The notes under the pieces: model-generated | The model's input: the letters and a program-made list of their open reading frames with translations, nothing else | What the model was told of the DNA's origin: nothing | Databases searched by the model: none | Shown here: one piece after another, positions 11,659 through 23,086 of the stretch | Layout: every line of letters starts with the position of its first letter | Position numbering within the stretch: the first letter of the stretch is position 1 | Position numbers and translations under genes: made by a program | DNA from: Lingula anatina | Taxonomy: Eukaryota; Brachiopoda; Lingulata; Lingulida; Lingulidae | Assembly (NCBI RefSeq): GCF_001039355.2 | Contig: NW_019775711.1 | Coordinates: 179,170 to 243,169 of the forward strand | Reading direction: 5' to 3' | DNA length: 64,000 bases

Positions 11659-13591
11659 GTCCTTGCCTCATGGGTAACTGCAAGAATGGCGTAACGTGTG
11701 CAGTTAATGCTACAATTTTTTCAATCGTTGTGCATTTGTCCCGAGGGTTATTACGAAATAGAGTGCCAAATAGGTAAGCCGGACCTTTCTAATACTGCAT
11801 ACATAGTGTTATATATCTCAGTACTGACAGATAACAGGCAATAGCTCTAACTTGTGAAGCATGCAGCAAAAGAAATTACAAAACAGATTTACCAGCGCAA
11901 AAATNTACTTGATTTTGCAGTAAACCCTAGGTGTGTTTGCTATTGATACTTTGAATGATACTGAGTCCTTTGATTATAATCATAATATATAAAATTGACA
12001 GATTGCTACGAAAAGGACCCATGCAATCTCCGCGAGAGACAAATTATATTTTATTTTACTAAAAACATACCTTTTAAAACGACGAAAAATTATCCATTGC
12101 TATTGACAGAATCTGCCACACGTGCCAAGTCAGCCATTTTGTTAGAACGTATTTGACGACCTTGTCCTTCCACTGCACATTGTAAACATTGCACGAGTCA
12201 TAACTAATCCAATGTAGTCTGTTTTTACACTGACATTTTAAAACTATCCTGAAGATATTATTCCCATTATTTTAATGAATGTACCATCTTGAAATATATA
12301 TTTTCTGTGGGTAATTTATTATCCAAACGTGGCATAGATCACTTTTTACAAGTATCATGACTTTTACAATGTTTGTAGCAACTAATTCCATCATGGTAAT
12401 GATTTTACCAAATTTCTTATCCACTGGATTACTATCATGTTTTTTTATCCAGCCTTTGTGAAACACACATTTATACAGATGATAACTGTCTAGAGGATAA
12501 GAGATTTATACCATGGATATTGTTATCCATAGGATAGTGCTATTCTGTGTTGACGAATCCAGGCCCGGGTGATTAGGTGGAACTTATGAAAACACGTCAT
12601 AAAATAACGTCCATTAAGATGGTCTAAAATGTTCAAGTAATCAGTCGCAGGCGAGTGCCAACGTACATTTATTTTATTTGATTTCAGCAAAATGTGGGGA
12701 AAACGCCCAATGTGCTTTCAGTCCGTTCAATGCCCCATTGCCTGGGAACAATGACAACTGCGATTCATTACATGACCAACATTGTGTTTGCAACGAGGGT
12801 TACAGTGGGGATGGATTTAACTGCATTAGTAAGTATTATAGAATATTTGGATTATTGAATAGTTCTGTTTTTTTTTTTTTTTTCATTTTTTATTTTTAAG
12901 GTTTCTATTGTAAGGCACGTCAAAGGTTTGGCTACTTACTGAGACAGAACAACGGCATTATTTTTTATAGAAAAATAATTGAACACGTGTTTTGTTACAC
13001 GATCATGTTAATTTTTGTTTTTGACGCAGATTGTCTGTCATCATTACTTCACTCGTTGATAGCTAGGTGGCACCGAAAAGTAACACTAAAGACTGTAAAA
13101 AGGACCATATAAATTGGTGGTTGAAATAATAAATAATAAAAATATAAATGATAACTTCAGCAATTTAAGGTCAGATAATGTCTATATAAAGGGGTTCTAA
13201 TGAAATATTTGGGTACAAGGGCAGTATGTATTACATTAAGATATGAACTTATATTTACGACGTTAATGAAAGTCTGCATGTTCATACGTATTTATTATTT
13301 TGCGTAGTAAAACATTTGATATGCATTGTAATATGTAAAAGTATTCAAAACACTGAAAGTTCCGAGGGGCTTTAAAAGCCATTATTTCCACATAATTGCA
13401 ATCAATTTCATCTATTCGTAATAATCATCATTTTGGTAAAAAACAAAAAAAAAAAAAAAAAAAAAAAAACTGAAGAAATTTGTTTGTATATTACTGAATG
13501 CAATGTTCTCTGATATGAAAGCAGGGTCAAGGTGTCAATAAAACATATTTATGTTCTTACAGGATGGGTGGGATTAACAGCCAGAAAATGA
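11659..13591 (+). pseudogene. EGF-repeat gene, copy B (pseudogene)
   Basis: Three exon relics remain: EGF2 (11659-11773), EGF3 (12688-12828) and a last exon (13563-13591). The EGF2 exon keeps all six cysteines, but it is 115 bases long where paralogues have 108, and it changes frame around AATCGTTGTGC, so it cannot be read through. EGF3 is intact, in phase 1-1, and contains CGENAQC and CNEGYSGDGFNC. The last exon has diverged, and the usual stop codon is altered (AAATAA to GATTAA). The signal-peptide and EGF1 exons are absent from the unit. AATAAA is at 13714. Reading it as a dead copy is well supported unless another exon upstream supplies a leader. Confidence 0.7.
11920..12560. other. Unidentified insertion in copy B
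   Basis: This stretch has no counterpart in copies A or C at the same intronic place. It contains no convincing reading frame or terminal repeat. It could be a decayed mobile element, or ancestral sequence lost in A and C. Confidence 0.35.
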
Positions 13592-14007
13592 AATAATAAA
13601 AATATACAAGAGAGGATGCACAGTAATTTGAATAATTTAAGAACAAAATATATAATGAATATTCATTAGAACATTCATTGAAAATTATGTCTGAATTAAG
13701 GATATCAATTGAAAATAAAGTATTTTAGGCATTGCATTTGGTTTTTTTAGTCCTCCACAATTTTCACATCTAATTTGCTTTGGCTTTTGTGATTCTAAAC
13801 ATAAAATCCTTGTTGTACTTAGTTAAAGTACGAACAGGAATGGATATGAAAGACGCTGTACGGTTAATGGAACATATTTCATTTTTTTTTTCAATAACAA
13901 ACAACACATTGCCTTATAGCGGACTTGCATACCCGCCATCTTGAAAATCTTTGAGAATGTTGCATCACGGGTAATGTAGTTACCGATTCTGTTGTTTACA
14001 TTGTGCA

Positions 14008-15862
14008 ATGGCTGCCCGTAAAAGAGGCGGTTTCACGTGCTGTGTGCCGGTTTGCTTCAATAATAACAAGAGCGAAAGCCACCTAAAATACTACGTGATA
14101 CCCAAGAACGCAGAACTCCGACAAAAATGGCTGAAAAACATTGGACGTGCTGGAAACAAGGGGAGATTCAGCGAGTGGATACCAACTTCCGCGCACCGAG
14201 TGTGCAGTGAACATATTAAAGGAGGTAAAAAAACGTGTCTGATCAACTGTCCCACCGAATTCCCTCTCAAGGCTATTGCTACAAGCACCCCTAGACGTCC
14301 AGTCATTAAGAGAGTCGGGGTAAATCTTCTCTCAAACGACGTTCAAAATGATAAATTGAGCGATTCTACTGTAGTAGAATCCGGGGTAGAAACAATAGAT
14401 ATGGACTCTTTGGAGGTCAATGGCACTTCAGTCACTCAAGAACATGCTTATTGTTTGCCTTCAGACAATAAAACTGACCTTTTACATACTCTAAGGAAGA
14501 AAGATGCAGTTATACTAGATATGGAATCTAAAATTTCAGCACTTCAAAATGAACTGTCTTCTGTCCAGAATAACTTGACTCGGACCATAGCCCGACTTCA
14601 AACAGCTCAGAAAGAAATGAGAACTTGGAGGCGAAAATATAATTTGGCTAATGTAAACCTGGAGCAAACCAAGTCAAAACTGAAATCAAAAACATTCAAT
14701 CTTGAGGCTATTAAAAGCAAACCAGATTCCATTCGATTTATACTGGTTTTAGCAGTTATGATCATTTCATGGTCCTTTTCAAATTTCTTGAAGATGACAT
14801 TAAACATCTACAGTTCTGGGGATCCACACTAAAAGATCCACACAACCCTGGACATAGAAAAAAAAGAGTCCTCACACCTCAGAATGAGTTGTTTTTGGTC
14901 CTGTGTAGGCTGAGAGTTGGATTACTGGAAGAAGATCTAGCATACAGGTACTTTAGTACATAAATGTAACAGCTAGTATTGTATTAATTTGTTAATAGAT
15001 TAATATGAAGAAGTTAGCTGGTTAGTCATTTCACTAATTAATATAAAGAAGGTAAACAAATTTAAGAATATTTTGTCAGTAACTCATAAAATTAAATAAA
15101 AGGAAAAAAAGAAAGCTATAAACAAATGGTAAAAAAAATATTTATTTAGGATGTGCCACTATTGTTCGTTTTTATGTTTTATTCAGATTTGGTATCCATG
15201 CTTCCACAGTTTCAAGAATCTGCATCACCTACTTCGACTTCATGTATCGACGTCTACGTGATGTATCAATATGGCCCCCCAGGGATGTTGTCCATGAGTT
15301 TATGCCACAGTGCTTCAAACAGGAGTATCCAAGTACCCGCATCATTCTTGACTGCACTGAAATCTATATTCAAACCCCCTCACACTTCCGCGTTCAGTCA
15401 GAAACCTACTCCTCATATAAGAGCCACAACACTGCAAAGGGTTTAGTTGGCATTGCTCCAAATGGGTTTATTACTTTGGTTACTGATTTAGTTCCGGGTA
15501 GAATGTCCGACAAGGAAATTACTGTGAAAAGTGGCCTTATTGATGGACTGGATGAGCAGGACTCAGTCATGGCTGACCGTGGATTTTTAATTGATGAATA
15601 TCTGGCACGCAAAAAGGTGAAGTTAAACATCCCACCTTTTTTGCAGGGCAAGGAACAGCTGTCTGTTGAAGAAGAGGATGAAGCTAGGAGTATTGCTAGA
15701 TTGCGTATTCATGTTGAACGCGTGATAGACCGTATTAAAAACTTTCGACTGTTACAGTTTGTATTTCCAAACTCCATGGCTACAGAACTGAATAAAATCT
15801 GGGTTATATGTTGTTATTTAGTAAACTTCACTTGTAAACCCATTGTTGGAGACAATGAATAA
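14008..15862 (+). pseudogene. THAP-DDE transposase (one frameshift)
   Basis: Cut-and-paste transposase. Residues 1 to about 90 form a THAP zinc-finger DNA-binding domain: CCVPVC, then W, then CSEH, then EFP. A coiled coil follows at about 170-230. The DDE_Tnp_4 part starts with FLEDD and the helix-turn-helix segment LTPQNELFLVLCRL. An intron (14948-15186) splits AYR|FGIHASTVSR. Exon 2 carries the three catalytic acids in ILDCTE, MADRGF and RIHVERVIDRIKNF. The gene reads from 14008 to the stop at 15862, except for a one-base loss near 14737: SIRF should continue as YTGFSSYDHF but the frame slips. That is the only lesion seen in this gene, so inactivation looks recent. Confidence 0.8.
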
Positions 15863-16238
15863 ACTGAAGGGTTGACATGTAATGCAAAGAAGCTCTTGAT
15901 TTTTCATCTATCTTTTACTAGGTGTTTCTAAACGTAGTATAAATTTCAACACTATGTAGTAGTTTACCAATTTTTTTTTTATTTATACTCAAAGTGAAAA
16001 CAGTAATAAATGCTTCTTATGCAATCATATATCACCAGCAGTGTATAATAATACAGATATATAAAAATATATCCAGGGCTTGACATAAGAGTATCACCCC
16101 AGCAACAGTATAGTGCTGTTAGAGCATTTATTTGAAAAGTATGTATCTGTTGTTTATAAACAAATCCACAGACTATTTACTTCTAAGATAAGATGTCTGT
16201 TTCATTTCTTGTGTTTTCTTAATCTCATGTTATTTTTA

Positions 16239-17430
16239 CTACTTGTATTTGTTTTTGCTTGAGTTTGGATAGAGCTTTCTCCCATTTTTCACTCTTTGGG
16301 TAAGAAGCTCAGGGACAATGCCTGTCAGATAACATTTGTGAAACTTGGGTACAAGTTCATTTTGATAAAAACATTGGTCAAACAATACCCTTTGAATAAA
16401 TAATTGTCCAGCAACATTTGGAAGTCTGGTTTGATCAACCAGAAAGACCACAAAATCACACCACTGCCTGCCTGTCATACCCATTTGAACTTGAATCTGT
16501 ATGTAATAGTTGTGAGCAGTGTTTATATTGAGATTACAATCAAGAGTGTTCACATATACCATATCTTCACACCTAAATGAATACATCTTTGGGGTTTCTA
16601 AGTACTGATCACAACTTGACTGACAATCAGATTTAGCAGACACATAAAAAAGATTTTCTTTCAATGGCCAACTCTTCTAAGGTTACATTCTGCTCAACAT
16701 AAGGACATTTGATTTCTAGGTTGATGAATCTGCATGTGATTTAACAACACCGTCAACACTTGCAGCAATGAATTGATTGTTAAAGTCAATCATCACTTCA
16801 CTTGGTAACACATCTACAACATTTCCACATGAAGACATAACTATTTTATACATGTCCACTGCGACAGTTTCATACTTTTTCCCATGTTCCAGAGCTTTTA
16901 AGTTAGGTCTTGGCTGATACTGGAATATCTGCTTTAATATACCATCTGGTGGAGTGCAGTTCCGCTGTTTGTAGATGGCACCAGCTAGGGAAGCTGTTAT
17001 CCTGCCTATAAGTTGATTAAAAACATAAATTATTTTTCTAGCTTTACATATGTGACAGCTTTGCAACTGAGAGTAACTTATATTATCAGCCTCTGCATCA
17101 TTTGCTTGCTAATATAAATTTTAACCAACAAAACTTTTTTTACCAATGTTTAATCAATTAAAACTATGGAAAATGCAGTTAGGACTGGATAAAAAATATA
17201 GGCATATGCAAATACAGACAAAAAGTACTCAATATTATTGACTGAAGAATAACCTTTGCGATGTTTGAACCAATTCTCGTTGTATGCCTGCTCTCTCTCG
17301 TTGTCTCCTTTTCCACTTGGTCAATCTCATCTCTGGTCGGTTGTTTCAGTGAAGATGCATATCTGGAGCATCTCTTTTTGAATTCAATGCTTTCTAGGTC
17401 TTCTGGTACTGATGGATTTATTGGTAAGTT
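16239..17430 (-). pseudogene. YqaJ-nuclease protein of the transposon, degraded
   Basis: Second transposon gene, read on the minus strand. An exon at 17430-17254 ends ENWFKHRK and splices to 17005, continuing GRITASLAGAIYKQ, the N-terminal motif of the YqaJ viral-recombinase fold. Further on come SVDGVV, LEIKCPY (around 16720-16690, a catalytic E-x-K motif) and YYIQIQVQMGMTG followed by CDFVVF (near 16480-16430). These motifs lie in different frames. Frameshifts are needed before EREQAYNENW, before LEIKCPY and between that motif and the C-terminal segment. The protein is therefore broken in at least three places, and its N-terminus is missing on the right. Confidence 0.75.
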
Positions 17431-17809
17431 CTGAAATGAGGCAAGGTTATTAATTAAACATTAAAAGGCAAAGGACTGGCTTGGAGGAAAAAAAAAAAAA
17501 AAAAAAAAACATGATGTTCATTGAAAAGTGCAATATGTTATTCTCTAAGATTTTAAACCAGTTCCATTTATATCACAACTGCATTAAAATTCAGAATTAC
17601 ATAATAAATGTTCAGATGAAATTACAGGTTTACTTTTAAGGGTAATGGGACAAAGACCAAATTTGCATCCAGAATAAGCAATGCGACTTACCAAGCATCG
17701 CTTTTGATATAGTCATATGCTGGAAGTATACAAAGCGTCATACGGGTTTCCATTATTTTTAATTCCGACGGCCTGTATCGAAGTAGCACTGAAATCAACT
17801 AGGTGACGC

Positions 17810-17810
<1 letters not shown>

Positions 17811-17859
<49 letters not shown>
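17811..17859 (+). repeat. Poly(A) tract, 49 bases
   Basis: Pure A-run in copy C, replacing the short AAATAAAATAAAATAG segment that copies A and B have at this place. It is a lineage-specific homopolymer expansion. Confidence 0.9.
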
Positions 17860-17863
<4 letters not shown>

Positions 17864-17960
17864 ACTGGTGTGAGATGCCTTCTTTAGTGTAACGTTTTGA
17901 TTATTTTGGCTGTTATTCCATCACTGTGTCACACACGCGTGAGCACACTCATACACGCGT

Positions 17961-18010
<50 letters not shown>

Positions 18011-18022
18011 GCGCGCGCGCAC
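17961..18022 (+). repeat. (CA)n and (GC)n microsatellite
   Basis: A CA repeat followed by CGCGCGCGC. Copies A (about 2380-2460) and B (about 10060-10115) have shorter, interrupted forms of the same array. Confidence 0.9.
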
Positions 18023-19553
18023 GACAAAGAGAGTTTAGGGAGCAAAGGGGGGAAGAAACCGATAGATGGCTACCACGGAAATAAGGATATCAAATATCTG
18101 ATTTAACTGAGCAATACAAATACAATATAGAAATGCTGTTATAAACAGTAATGAACTCTTGTCCCAATCCAGCAGTTTATGTGGGGCACAGACACAAACA
18201 CACGGGTAACATCATAATTAAAAGACAAACAAATTGTTGGCTAGAGTTACCTTTACCGCATTACCTCAATACTAATATTTGCTAAGCTACGGGAGTGTTA
18301 ATGGAAGCCACGACCTGTATGAAGATTTTCTGGGTCAAATATAAAAATACGCGATTTATTCTGAACGAAAGAAGCCGATGAAAGACCCACAAATGGCGTG
18401 TGATAATAAACTGGGCATCCTATAGTCAAATAAGCACTATCGTGATTGGATGGTTTATTGTGTGACACGTTTTTTACGAGATACACTGACGAACCGGTGC
18501 TAGCAGTATATGATAACCAGTATGTGACTTCAACGAGAAAAAAAGAGGTAAGGTTTGTGTCAACTGTGAATATTGTGATCAGTGCAATTCTGCAACTTAA
18601 TGGTGGTCTCCTTCACACACTGATTGTTGGTAACTAAACTGTGAATAAATGTCATTAGTTCTGGCGAAGGGTATTGCTTTTTCTCAAATATGTGTTGTTC
18701 ATGTTTGGCCAGGTATCCAATGAACCTAAATACCATCAAAGAATGATTCATACATAAGAGATAGATAGTAAAGGTGTGAGAAAATAGGCAGGCACTCTCC
18801 AATTTTGAAACTATTTCGAAGCTTCAACCAAATATAGAGCAAATTTTGTTTCAAGTGATTCAATCATATATTTATCGCTACAGACTATCAAGCAAATTGA
18901 TATGAAAGCCGTTACCATTCTACAGGCTTGCTAGTGTACGCTCGTCGGTCCTGCAGGTATGTTCTCTGAGGCAAATGAATTATATGCTTTTCTGCTAAAC
19001 GAAAAAGAGCGGGTATTTACAGAATCTGCACATAAATTGCAAAGTTGGTTTTCAACAATATTCGGGTATTTTTTATAATATTCGGGTTTATTTTTAAATA
19101 AAATTCCATAAACAAAGTATTCTTCGTGTGAAATTTTACAGCAATCAAAATGTTTTTTGATCGAGAAGCCCCGCGATCCCATGGCAGCTTCAGTTTCATC
19201 CTTCCTTTCATCATTCCACGAATTACTCCATCCTTTATAAGCTTCCATGCTAAGGAAGATGTTATCATAGCCAAAACTCAAAGCCGCCACCATGTTAAAT
19301 ATATATTGCATTGTTTGCTTCGTAAGCTGCGATGTTTTCAAGAAAACAAACCCAATTAAGTTTAAATATTATCATACATTTATGATGATGTTGAAATTTT
19401 ACCACTTTCATCTGAATATCTTATTTCATTCCAGCACAGAAGTGCTATACAAGAGTGCTGTGTCTATATATAACACCAACCAATCAATGATGGGATTGTT
19501 GTTCTGCCCGAGTCTTGTCCTGGTCTTGTTTGCGTGTGTCAGTCAAACTCAGC

Positions 19554-20224
19554 CACCCTGAGCTTCAGAGATAACTTGCCACTAACCTCTTCACTATAGC
19601 CTATCTTCATCGTGTCAAGTTACCTCTGACGAAAATAGTTTGACCTAGTTTATATAAGCCAATCGAATCCATGTTTCAAAATTTTTCACCAAAGTTTGGT
19701 GAAAACGCTGATTGGTTGACCGTCAATCGGCAATCCTCGGCTGATTCCGCAAGCTCCATACTAACAACATAGTTATTGTCGAGTGCGGAGACATCCGAGT
19801 AGTTCCGAGTGCATAACCGTACACAAAGAAAGCATGGCGTCTCCTACGAGTGAAGACGTAAAATAATGTGTTAAGTTATCTCTTGATTCTTTGCAAAATA
19901 TGAGTAGGGACTATATCGGAATTGAAACCAGAGCAGTTGGAGGCCCTGCATCATTATCTACTGAGGGATGATGTATTTTGCGTGCTGCCCACAGGTTACG
20001 GCAAGTCCCTGATATTCAGCCTTATCTTTGATTTGATTTGAGCAAAGCGCGCTTTGACTCGTTCGCGTTCATTGGCTAGATCGTTCAATGAGTCAAATAA
20101 TGCGGGCTTTAAATTTGATTGGCGGGCGGCGGGGGCTATCGAATGTGGTCAGAGGTAACTTGACACGATGAAGATAGGCTATAGTGAAGAGGTTAGTGGC
20201 AAGTTATCTCTGAAGCTCAGGGTG
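19554..20224. mobile_element. 671-bp element with perfect 77-bp inverted repeats
   Basis: The left end (19554-19630) starts CACCCTGAGC. The right end (20148-20224) is its exact reverse complement over 77 bases. Both ends are flanked by the 8-bp duplication AACTCAGC (19546-19553 and 20225-20232). Perfect ends indicate a young insertion. An 8-bp duplication is common for hAT elements, but the termini are not classic hAT. The interior holds a helicase fragment instead of a transposase, so this is a non-autonomous or internally deleted element. Confidence 0.85.
19916..20041 (+). pseudogene. RecQ-like helicase fragment inside the element
   Basis: A 41-codon stretch reads SELKPEQLEALHH, then RDDVFCVLPTGYGKSLIFSL, before a stop at 20039. 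This matches the start of an SF2 RecQ-type helicase core: a Q-motif-like LKPEQ and the Walker A segment PTGYGKS. Motif II and later motifs are absent. Upstream, an ATG (about 19832) opens a 10-codon frame with several frame breaks before the motif. It is either a captured host fragment or what is left of an autonomous element's own helicase. Confidence 0.7.
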
Positions 20225-20439
20225 AACTCAGCTGAGTCAAGCTGGTAAGTGTGAAGAGACCAGCTCGACATCCATGTACATGTACAATAGCATGTTTTCA
20301 ATTCTAAGATACGGTATCAATTTTCGTTTCAGCTTTTTGTTCTCAGCATTTCTTGGTTGCAATAATTATATGCCTGGTTTTTGTGGATCTTTTCAATTCT
20401 AAATCATTCCCACCTTTCTGCGGAGAATGCAATCCAAGC

Positions 20440-20640
20440 TGCGGCTTATGCACCTTTCGTAGTTAACATTCACAATAACCAGCACTACCGTATGACCAGG
20501 TCTTTTCCTTACCTCGGTCTCAATTTGCTTAGTGCTAAGCGAGGGGACTCCAGGTACTATTATAATGGTCTTTGGTATGACAAGGCTATGCACGGGGATC
20601 AAACTCATGACCATTTGCAACTAGAGCACTCTCTGTAGGT
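20440..20640 (-). mobile_element. tRNA-derived SINE-like element (intron 1, copy C)
   Basis: Orthologous to the block at 5815-6032, about 90% alike by eye. It has the same minus-strand tRNA-like head (GAGTGCTC, TGAGTTTGATCCCC) and body. Being shared by A and C, it predates their separation. Confidence 0.55.
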
Positions 20641-20813
20641 GGTCTTTTAAATCATGTAGACATGGTGTACAAGCCGTGCCGTAACATTGTTAACAGGATA
20701 AAATGTGCATGACATATCTATTAAAATTGTTTGAATTTCTAAAGTTTAAAGTACATGTGTGAAATGATAAAGCATGCCTAACATTTAAATTGGCTTGCAA
20801 CATCTAGTTTCAG

Positions 20814-21106
20814 ACGGATGCGACCGTAACAGTTGCTATAATAATGGGCATTGCGTAGATAATGCCGACGAACCGCTTGGCTTCAAGTGCTTTTGTCAAC
20901 GTGGCTATTTCGGAAAGAGATGCGAATTAAGTAAGCAACGTCTTTGTGACCCTGTTGTCCTCTGTAGATAACAGGAAATAGTTATACACAATCAAATGAT
21001 AGAAAGCATCTTTACTTTTGCAACAACTGATACCAGCAGATATGCTTCATGTTAATACTATTTTTCCATGAACAATGTATCTACATTGTTTCTACATGTA
21101 AGTTTT

Positions 21107-21145
<39 letters not shown>

Positions 21146-22342
21146 TAGTTTTTTTCTGCAAAGTGAAGAGTATGTCATTTTCGTTTGATGACGTGGGCTG
21201 ATCCAGTGTTCACAACATCATCAACATCTTATTCTAAAGAGAAATAAAAAGACTGAGCAAAAGGACGCAAAACGGTGTCAGGTGGAAATTCTGTACAAAA
21301 TGAATTCCATAGACGTTAGTTGGCCTGCCTTAGTAAATCCTCAGATTATAAAAATTAAAATATCTCGACTGTAAGAGCACGCTGAGCTTTTTATAAGCCT
21401 TGCAATATCCTCATTTCAGCTTCGTGCGACGACTGCTGGAATGGCGGAACATGTGTATTTAATACTAACAAGTCGCAACATTTGTGCATTTGTCGCGAAG
21501 GTTATTACGGAACAGCGTGCGAAATAGGTAAGCCGAACCCTTAAAATCGATATACATTGTGCATCTCAGTATTGAAAGATAGAAGCTGATAGATCTTAGT
21601 TGTAAAGCATGCAGCAAAAATATTTACAAAGCAACATCGTATTTCAGACGGATGCGACCGTGACAGTTGCTATCAAAATGGGCATTGCGTAGATTATGCC
21701 GACGAACCGCTTGGCTTCAAGTGCTATTGTCACCCTGGCTATTTCGGAAAGAGATGCGAATTAAGTAAGCAACTTCTTTGTGGCAGTTACTATGGTCCTT
21801 TGTAGATAACAAGAAATAGTTATACACAGCCAAATGTTAGAAAGCATGTTTACTATTGCAACAATACCAGCAGATATGCTTCATTTAATACAATTTATCC
21901 ATGAGCAATGTGTCTTCTTCTACATGTAGGTGATTTATTTTATTATTTTTTTATTTTTAGTTTTTTTTTCTGCAAAATGAAGAGTGTGTCATTTTCGTTT
22001 GATGACGTGGGCTGATCCAGTGTTCACAACATCATCAACATCTTATTCTGAAGAGAAATAAAAAGACTGAGTAAAAGGACACAAAACGGTGTCAGGTGGA
22101 AATTCTGTACAAAATGGATTCCATAGACGTTAGTTTGCCCTGCCTTAGTAAATCCTCAAATTATAAAAATTAAAATATCTCAACTGTAAGAGCACGCTAA
22201 GCTTTTTATAAGCCTTGCAATATCTTCATTTCAGCTTCGTGCAACGAATGCTGGAATGGCGGAGCATGTGTATTTGATACTACCAAGTCGCAACATTTGT
22301 GCATTTGTCGCAAGGGTTATTACGGAACAGCGTGCGAATTAG
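20814..22342 (+). repeat. Intragenic duplication of the EGF1-EGF2 exon pair
   Basis: The segment from the first EGF1 exon through the EGF2 exon (20814-21527) is repeated at 21648-22342. Introns share long identical stretches, for example the block with GATGACGTGGGCTGATCCAG in both. Copy A has a single pair. The two EGF1 exons differ at a few codons only, suggesting a recent duplication. Confidence 0.8.
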
Positions 22343-23086
22343 GTAAGCCATACTTTCTAATACTGCATACATTGCGTATTCCAGTATTGAAACATGACAG
22401 CTGATAGATCAAAGTTGTAAAGCATGCAACAAAAAGTTTTACAAAGCAAAGTTAGCAGTTGGGATGGATTTAACTGCACCGGTACGTCTTAGGTGGCATT
22501 CAGAAAAGTCTACAAACTAGTCCGTGGGTCATATATGGCCAACCCAACTGAATACTTCACCCTAATATATTTAGTGTCTATCAGTAGATTAGACGGCCCT
22601 ACCCCAAATTGCACCGGTGCAGTGTGAGCAAAACAGACATGAGCGAGTTGAAGAGTTAATGCAAACATAATGGATTTCTAGTTGTAATGTATAATCTCTG
22701 TGACAAGAATATTTTTTTAATTTGCAATTCTGTTTAGAAATAATAACTTGAGCAATTCGACTTTGGGCAATGTCTATACCTGTGGAATATAATCAATAAT
22801 TTGGGTAAAAAAAACTGTTAATATTACATCAAGATATGTGCATAATATAAGTCTATATATAAGTCTGTTCATATAAGTTTGTTTATTCTGCGTTGCTCAA
22901 TATTTGATATGGGAATATGTAAATTTTTTTTTAATATTTCAAAAATTACGAGGAGCTCTAAAATGTTATTATGTCTGTTATAAGTACCGGGGTATTATCA
23001 ATTTCATCTTATCATTTGTATTAAAAACTAAAACTCCGAATAAATTTGCAAAAATCTTTATCAGTTTGGTAGCTGGATCATAATTA

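Larger units (their letters stand above)
8700..13800 (+). repeat. Tandem segmental duplication, copy B
   Basis: Middle copy of the array. Its blocks align in order with copy A: 8716 with 610, 9515 with 1870, 9770 with 2110, 10350 with 3100, 10801 with 3660, 11281 with 6424, 12688 with 7248 and 13563 with 8423. It lacks the segment corresponding to A positions of about 3800-6420, which removes the signal-peptide and EGF1 exons. It carries an unexplained insertion of about 600 bp (about 11920-12560) before the EGF3 exon. Confidence 0.75.
13915..17650 (+). mobile_element. ISL2EU-type DNA transposon, truncated and inactive
   Basis: Two convergent genes define it: a THAP plus DDE_Tnp_4 transposase on the plus strand and a YqaJ-nuclease protein on the minus strand. 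That pairing is the hallmark of the ISL2EU (IS4EU) group in the Repbase scheme. The left limit is set by loss of homology to copies A and B after ATTGCCT near 13914. The right limit, near 17650, is where EGF-unit homology resumes. No inverted copy of the left end is seen on the right, and the N-terminal part of the YqaJ gene is missing, so the right end was probably deleted with part of the host unit. Confidence 0.7.

Noticed and set aside
18931-19341. 136-codon minus-strand frame in copy C
   Set aside because: No domain features, and the matching part of copy A is not open. Composition looks random and it overlaps the upstream region of the EGF gene.
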